A stretch of 9,173 bases of DNA from Pseudomonadota bacterium (lineage in GTDB: Bacteria > Pseudomonadota > Alphaproteobacteria > RF32 > CAG-239), in assembly GCA_021617435.1 (NCBI GenBank), contig JAJWCP010000057.1, forward strand, positions 1 through 9,173, read 5' to 3'. Below are positions 6,872 through 9,173 of the stretch, piece by piece (position 1 is the stretch's first letter; each line of letters begins with the position of its first letter). The translations under genes were made by a program, and so were the position numbers. The notes beneath the pieces are model-generated. The model saw nothing but the letters and a program-made list of their open reading frames with translations, was not told the origin of the DNA and ran no database searches.

Positions 6872-7550
6872 AGTTTTAACCATATTTCCTGAAATTTTCC
6901 CCGGCTTTTTGGGTTATTCGTTAACCGGAAAAGCATTAGATGACGGCAAATGGTCATTGACCGCGGTTAATATTCGCGATTACGCGTTTGATAAACACGG
7001 CTCGGTAGATGACACGCCCTGCGGTGGCGGTGCGGGTATGATTATGCGTCCTGACGTGTTGGGTGAGGCTCTTGCCCATGAGTATCACGGCGGACGGCTG
7101 ATTTATATGAGCCCGCGCGGTAAGCCTTTAACTCAGGCAATGTTGCATGAGTTGGCGGCAGAGCCGGAACTTACCATAATTTGCGGCAGGTTTGAAGGTG
7201 TTGACGAGCGGGTTTTGGAAGCGTATAATGTTGAAGAAATCAGCATCGGCGACTATATTTTGACCGGCGGCGACCAAGCAGCAATGATTATGCTTGACGG
7301 CGTTGTGCGTTTGTTGCCGAATGTGCTTGGCAATGAGCAGTCAACCGAAGATGAAAGCTTTGAAAACCAATTGTTGGAATATCCGCAATATACAAGGCCT
7401 GTAAGCTGGCAAGGGCGCGATGTTCCGGAAGTTTTACTGAGCGGTCATCATAAAAACATTGAAAATTGGCGCAAAGAAAAGTCTTTAAAAATAACCGAAA
7501 GTAAGCGGCCTGACCTTTTTAAAAAATATCTTGATTCTAAAAAGGTTTAG
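6861..7550 (+). CDS. trmD: tRNA (guanine-N1-)-methyltransferase TrmD, 229 aa
   Basis: TrmD uses S-adenosylmethionine to methylate N1 of G37 next to the anticodon, which prevents +1 frameshifting. It is a SPOUT enzyme with a deep trefoil knot and works as a dimer. The start MKVKVLTIFPEIFPGF, GGGAGMIMRPDVL, YMSPRGKPLTQ, CGRFEGVDERV, the knot segment EEISIGDYILTGGDQA and the tail LLEYPQYTRPVSWQGRDVPE with LLSGHHKNIENWR are all present. The acidic loop reads STEDESF; by my alignment Glu occupies the place of the E. coli catalytic Asp169, a substitution I believe occurs in other family members. The protein is somewhat shorter than the 255-residue E. coli enzyme. It overlaps rimM by 11 bases and ends in TAG, 43 bp before rplS. 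Confidence 0.97.
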   Translation: MKVKVLTIFPEIFPGFLGYSLTGKALDDGKWSLTAVNIRDYAFDKHGSVDDTPCGGGAGMIMRPDVLGEALAHEYHGGRLIYMSPRGKPLTQAMLHELAAEPELTIICGRFEGVDERVLEAYNVEEISIGDYILTGGDQAAMIMLDGVVRLLPNVLGNEQSTEDESFENQLLEYPQYTRPVSWQGRDVPEVLLSGHHKNIENWRKEKSLKITESKRPDLFKKYLDSKKV

Positions 7551-7559
7551 GTATATAAG
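7531..7559 (+). promoter_or_regulatory. Possible internal promoter for rplS
   Basis: TTGATT (7531-7536) within the end of trmD and TATAAG (7554-7559) are separated by 17 bp. The -10 hexamer is identical to that of the ffh promoter. Transcription would begin near 7566, about 28 bases before rplS. It may give extra L19 independent of the upstream genes. Confidence 0.4.
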
Positions 7560-7580
7560 GTAACAAATTTTGTATAAAAT

Positions 7581-7585
7581 AAGGG
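7581..7585 (+). promoter_or_regulatory. Ribosome binding site fixing the rplS start
   Basis: AAGGG lies eight bases before the ATG at 7594. A longer frame from an alternative start codon at 7570 would cover this site and has no Shine-Dalgarno sequence of its own. Confidence 0.65.
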
Positions 7586-7593
7586 TAAAACTG

Positions 7594-7986
7594 ATGAACA
7601 TTATTGAAAATATTGAAAAAGAGCAGATGGATAAGCTCACCGAAGGTAAAAACCTTCCTGAATTTAAAGCCGGCGATACCTTAAAAGTTCATACCAAGGT
7701 AAAAGAAGGCGATCGTGAACGTATTCAAATTTATGAAGGCGTTTGCATTGCTCGTAAAAACGATGGTTTGAACTCATCTTTCACCGTTCGCAAAATTTCT
7801 TTCGGTGAAGGTGTTGAGCGTGTATTTCCGCTTTATTCTCCGAATGTTGCTAAAATTGAAGTTGCTCGTATCGGTAAAATCCGTCGCGCTAAATTGTACT
7901 TCTTGCGTGCATTGCGCGGTCGTTCAGCTCGTATTGCCGATGATTTGTCTGCTGCTTCAAAAGTTGCATCTGACAAAGCAGAATAA
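7594..7986 (+). CDS. rplS: 50S ribosomal protein L19, 130 aa
   Basis: L19 sits at the 30S-50S interface of the large subunit. The family signature is clear: MNIIENIEKEQM at the N-terminus, FKAGDTLKVHTKVKEGDRER, IQIYEGVCIARKNDGLNSSF, TVRKISFGEGVERVFPLYSP and the basic KIRRAKLYFLRALRGRSARI. The ATG at 7594 restores the normal start; an upstream extension of eight residues is not typical of L19. The C-terminal SAASKVASDKAE is a short variable tail. It is the last gene of the operon and is followed by a strong terminator. Confidence 0.97.
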   Translation: MNIIENIEKEQMDKLTEGKNLPEFKAGDTLKVHTKVKEGDRERIQIYEGVCIARKNDGLNSSFTVRKISFGEGVERVFPLYSPNVAKIEVARIGKIRRAKLYFLRALRGRSARIADDLSAASKVASDKAE

Positions 7987-8006
7987 TCAGCTTGCAAAAG
8001 TTATGC

Positions 8007-8040
8007 ACAAAAGCGCCGCTGTTTGCGGCGCTTTTTGTGT
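8007..8040 (+). terminator. Strong intrinsic terminator of the ffh-rplS operon, shared with the converging prepilin gene
   Basis: GCGCCGC (8013-8019) and GCGGCGC (8025-8031) form a GC-only 7-bp stem with a five-base loop, followed by TTTTT. The arms extend outward with CACAAAA and TTTTTGTG, so it also works as an A/T-flanked terminator on the minus strand. The minus-strand prepilin gene stops at 8048, only a few bases away, so one hairpin probably ends both transcripts. Confidence 0.9.
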
Positions 8041-8047
8041 TGCACGT

Positions 8048-8782
8048 TTATTTATAGAATATGCGTATAGCGCAAATACCTTCTTTACAAGTTTGGCAGG
8101 CTTGTTCAAGCTTGTTAATGTTTAAGTTTCGTAAACAGTCGCGGTTACCGGTGCAATAGCCGTCACCATAAAAAGTATACAAATTATCTGAGGGGTGTCC
8201 GCTATCGTCGGTGTAAACTTTATAGGTACGCACGAAATAAAGATTAGCGGCATTTTCTTTGACTACTTTGAGAATATTATAACAAATTTCAAGGGTGTGG
8301 TCAGATTCCGATTTCCCTATTTGAAAATAAGTGCTGTTAAGTTCGTAAACAGTAGTATAAAATACTCTGATTGGGTTATTAAAATACTTGTCTCGTAGAT
8401 AATGGTCATTGACTTGAATTATACCGTCGGGCAGTAAATTTAGTTTGTTTAGCAAGGTAGCGTAATCAGTTATGCCGCTTTCGTTATGTTGCAATTTATC
8501 TTTAATCGCAAGTATGTTGTTAATCAGCATATTAACCGCTGCGGCGTGCTGATTTAGTTTGTACTTCATCATCGCTTTTCCATACCCTGCAATAGAGCCG
8601 ACCGACAGGACGCCGATAATGGCAAGAACGCCGAGCATTTCCACCATAGACCGACCGGAGCTCGCGTCTAGCGGGCATCTACTTGTAACTTTTTTTCTTA
8701 TGTAACTATTTGTACACCGCGAAAAAAAGTTACTGCGTATCTGCCTCACCATCCGCAAGCTTTGATTAATTTTATTATTCAT
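8048..8782 (-). CDS. Type IV prepilin-like (pseudopilin-like) protein with an inserted leader segment, 244 aa
   Basis: The protein carries a type III (prepilin) signal: SSGRSMVEMLGVLAIIGVLS with Gly43 as the likely position -1, Glu48 at +5 and a hydrophobic helix to about residue 70. A prepilin peptidase would cut after Gly43, and the mature 201-residue protein would join an inner-membrane-rooted filament or secretion pseudopilus. The mature part has an alpha-helical spine, then a variable C-terminal region with six Cys (167, 210, 216, 229, 232, 237), likely in disulfides. It shares LEICxNIL, KENxxNxYxV and GDxxCTxxRxCLxNL with the partial gene upstream. The leader is 43 residues rather than the usual 5-25, because 33 residues encoded by a palindromic insert follow MNNKINQS. 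The start at 8782 has GAGAGGA nine bases upstream, but that site lies in a long hairpin. Which filament it belongs to is unknown. Confidence 0.88.
   Translation of the reverse strand: MNNKINQSLRMVRQIRSNFFSRCTNSYIRKKVTSRCPLDASSGRSMVEMLGVLAIIGVLSVGSIAGYGKAMMKYKLNQHAAAVNMLINNILAIKDKLQHNESGITDYATLLNKLNLLPDGIIQVNDHYLRDKYFNNPIRVFYTTVYELNSTYFQIGKSESDHTLEICYNILKVVKENAANLYFVRTYKVYTDDSGHPSDNLYTFYGDGYCTGNRDCLRNLNINKLEQACQTCKEGICAIRIFYK
8659..8761 (-). repeat. Imperfect palindromic element inserted in frame in the prepilin leader
   Basis: The two arms (8659-8697 and 8721-8761) are imperfect inverted copies. The innermost 13 bp are perfect (GTAACTTTTTTTC at 8685-8697, GAAAAAAAGTTAC at 8721-8733). Next to them GGCATCTAC and GGCAGATAC match at seven of nine bases, and the outer ends AGCTCGCG and AGCTTGCG match at seven of eight. 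The central spacer is 23 bp. AGCT stands at both borders (8659-8662 and 8758-8761). Removing 99 nt (8660-8758) restores MNNKINQSSGRSMVEML, a normal short prepilin leader. The inserted frame is open and encodes 33 Arg/Ser/Lys-rich residues. This resembles Rickettsia palindromic elements in behaviour; no sequence relationship is claimed. Confidence 0.7.
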
Positions 8783-8841
8783 GAGCTAAAATCCTCTCAA
8801 AAAGTTAGTTTTGAGAAGATTTTAGCTCGCGTTTTTTTTTT
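8783..8841. promoter_or_regulatory. Long hairpin covering the prepilin ribosome binding site, with a T10 tract on the plus strand
   Basis: GAGCTAAAATC (8783-8793) pairs with GATTTTAGCTC (8818-8828). After one mismatch (8794/8817) eight more pairs follow (8795-8802 with 8809-8816), around a six-base loop. In the minus-strand mRNA the 3' arm holds the GAGAGGA of the prepilin gene and the stem ends directly before its ATG, so the site would be hidden when folded. On the plus strand the stem is followed, after GCG, by ten T (8832-8841), which has intrinsic-terminator shape, although no plus-strand gene is there to be ended. It could be a translational control element, a terminator against antisense transcription, or another palindromic repeat. 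Confidence 0.6.
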
Positions 8842-8910
8842 GCAATATTTACGAGTCAGCGCTGTGTATAAGTTGTATAAAACCACCCCGTCGGCGCTCG
8901 TCTGTACGGA

Positions 8911-9173
8911 TTATCGGTTCCATGTGATGGCAAACTCTGTGCCGGTTACGGAATTAACGCCATAATGTTTGGTGCAAATTTCATAAATGTCATTAAGAGT
9001 TAAATTCTTTAAACATTTTCGGCGTAATGTGCAAAGGCTATCACCGACTAACAGTGATTGCTCTTTATCATCAGTGTGGTGATTACTGACGGTATATACT
9101 GAATAAATATTACTGCTGTTTTCTTTGGCGGCAATCAGAATGTTTTTGCAAATTTCTAAGTTATCGGCTGATT
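8911..9173 (-). CDS. Second prepilin-like protein, C-terminal 86 aa only (5' end beyond the window)
   Basis: The minus strand is open from the window edge (first full codon at 9171) to a TAA at 8911-8913. The fragment begins SADNLEICKNILIAAKENSS and ends TGTEFAITWNR. It aligns with the C-terminal part of the neighbouring prepilin: LEICxNIL, KENxxNxYxVxT, GDxxCTxxRxCLxNL and a following Cys are shared, while the intervening loops and the extreme C-terminus differ. It is therefore a diverged tandem paralogue. Its N-terminal signal is outside the window, so the prepilin assignment rests on the paralogy. It is 128 bp upstream of the next prepilin gene, with no clear promoter between, so co-transcription is plausible. 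Confidence 0.75.
   Translation of the reverse strand, partial: SADNLEICKNILIAAKENSSNIYSVYTVSNHHTDDKEQSLLVGDSLCTLRRKCLKNLTLNDIYEICTKHYGVNSVTGTEFAITWNR

Noticed and set aside
8850..8901. Terminator between the two prepilin genes
   Set aside because: ACGAG and CTCGT, with AGCGC and GCGCT, can pair, but the loop is about 30 bases, the pairing needs a bulge and no T-tract follows.
8762..8965. A 67-residue plus-strand open frame
   Set aside because: It spans the hairpin and T10 tract between the prepilin genes, starts without a ribosome binding site and translates to a non-protein-like sequence with a long Phe run.

Overview
The window looks like chromosomal DNA of an alphaproteobacterium with moderate-to-low GC. 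The core operon order ffh-rpsP-rimM-trmD-rplS and the sequence style of its proteins fit that class. The right end carries prepilin-like genes with a GRSMVEMLGVLAIIGVLSVG-type N-terminus, a style I associate with uncultured, gut-associated alphaproteobacterial genomes; that placement is inference. All nine protein genes whose stop is visible end in TAA or TAG, and Trp is written TGG, so the standard code reads well.

Layout from left to right: (1) positions 1-610 on the minus strand hold a small cold-shock protein gene with a terminator-like hairpin behind it, then a short intergenic stretch. That stretch contains an intrinsic-terminator hairpin and the isolated 3' end of a tRNA (T-arm, acceptor 3' strand, discriminator base and CCA). 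(2) 611-4162, minus strand, is one very large gene (1183 aa) of unknown function. Its product has degenerate two-helix repeats, a Gly/Ala-rich hydrophobic centre, low-complexity linkers and a small polar, probably beta-rich C-terminal domain. Its stop codon abuts the tRNA remnant. (3) 4163-4474 is a divergent promoter region with a good sigma70-type promoter facing ffh, a structured 5' leader and a possible 15-codon leader ORF that overlaps the ffh start by one base. (4) 4475-7986, plus strand, is the operon ffh, rpsP, rimM, trmD, rplS, closed by a strong hairpin/T-tract terminator. The operon joins protein targeting (SRP GTPase), two ribosomal proteins (S16, L19), a 30S maturation factor and the tRNA m1G37 methyltransferase. 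(5) 8048-9173, minus strand, holds two tandem prepilin-like genes, the upstream one cut by the window edge.

The ordinary part is the operon. The unusual parts are: a 99-nt in-frame palindromic insertion inside the leader of the first prepilin gene, reminiscent of the in-frame palindromic elements of Rickettsia; a 19-bp-paired hairpin covering the ribosome binding site of that same gene; the tRNA 3' fragment fused to the end of the giant gene, which looks like an integration or rearrangement junction; and the structured ffh leader with mutually exclusive hairpins. No CRISPR array, insertion sequence, integrase or complete RNA gene was seen.
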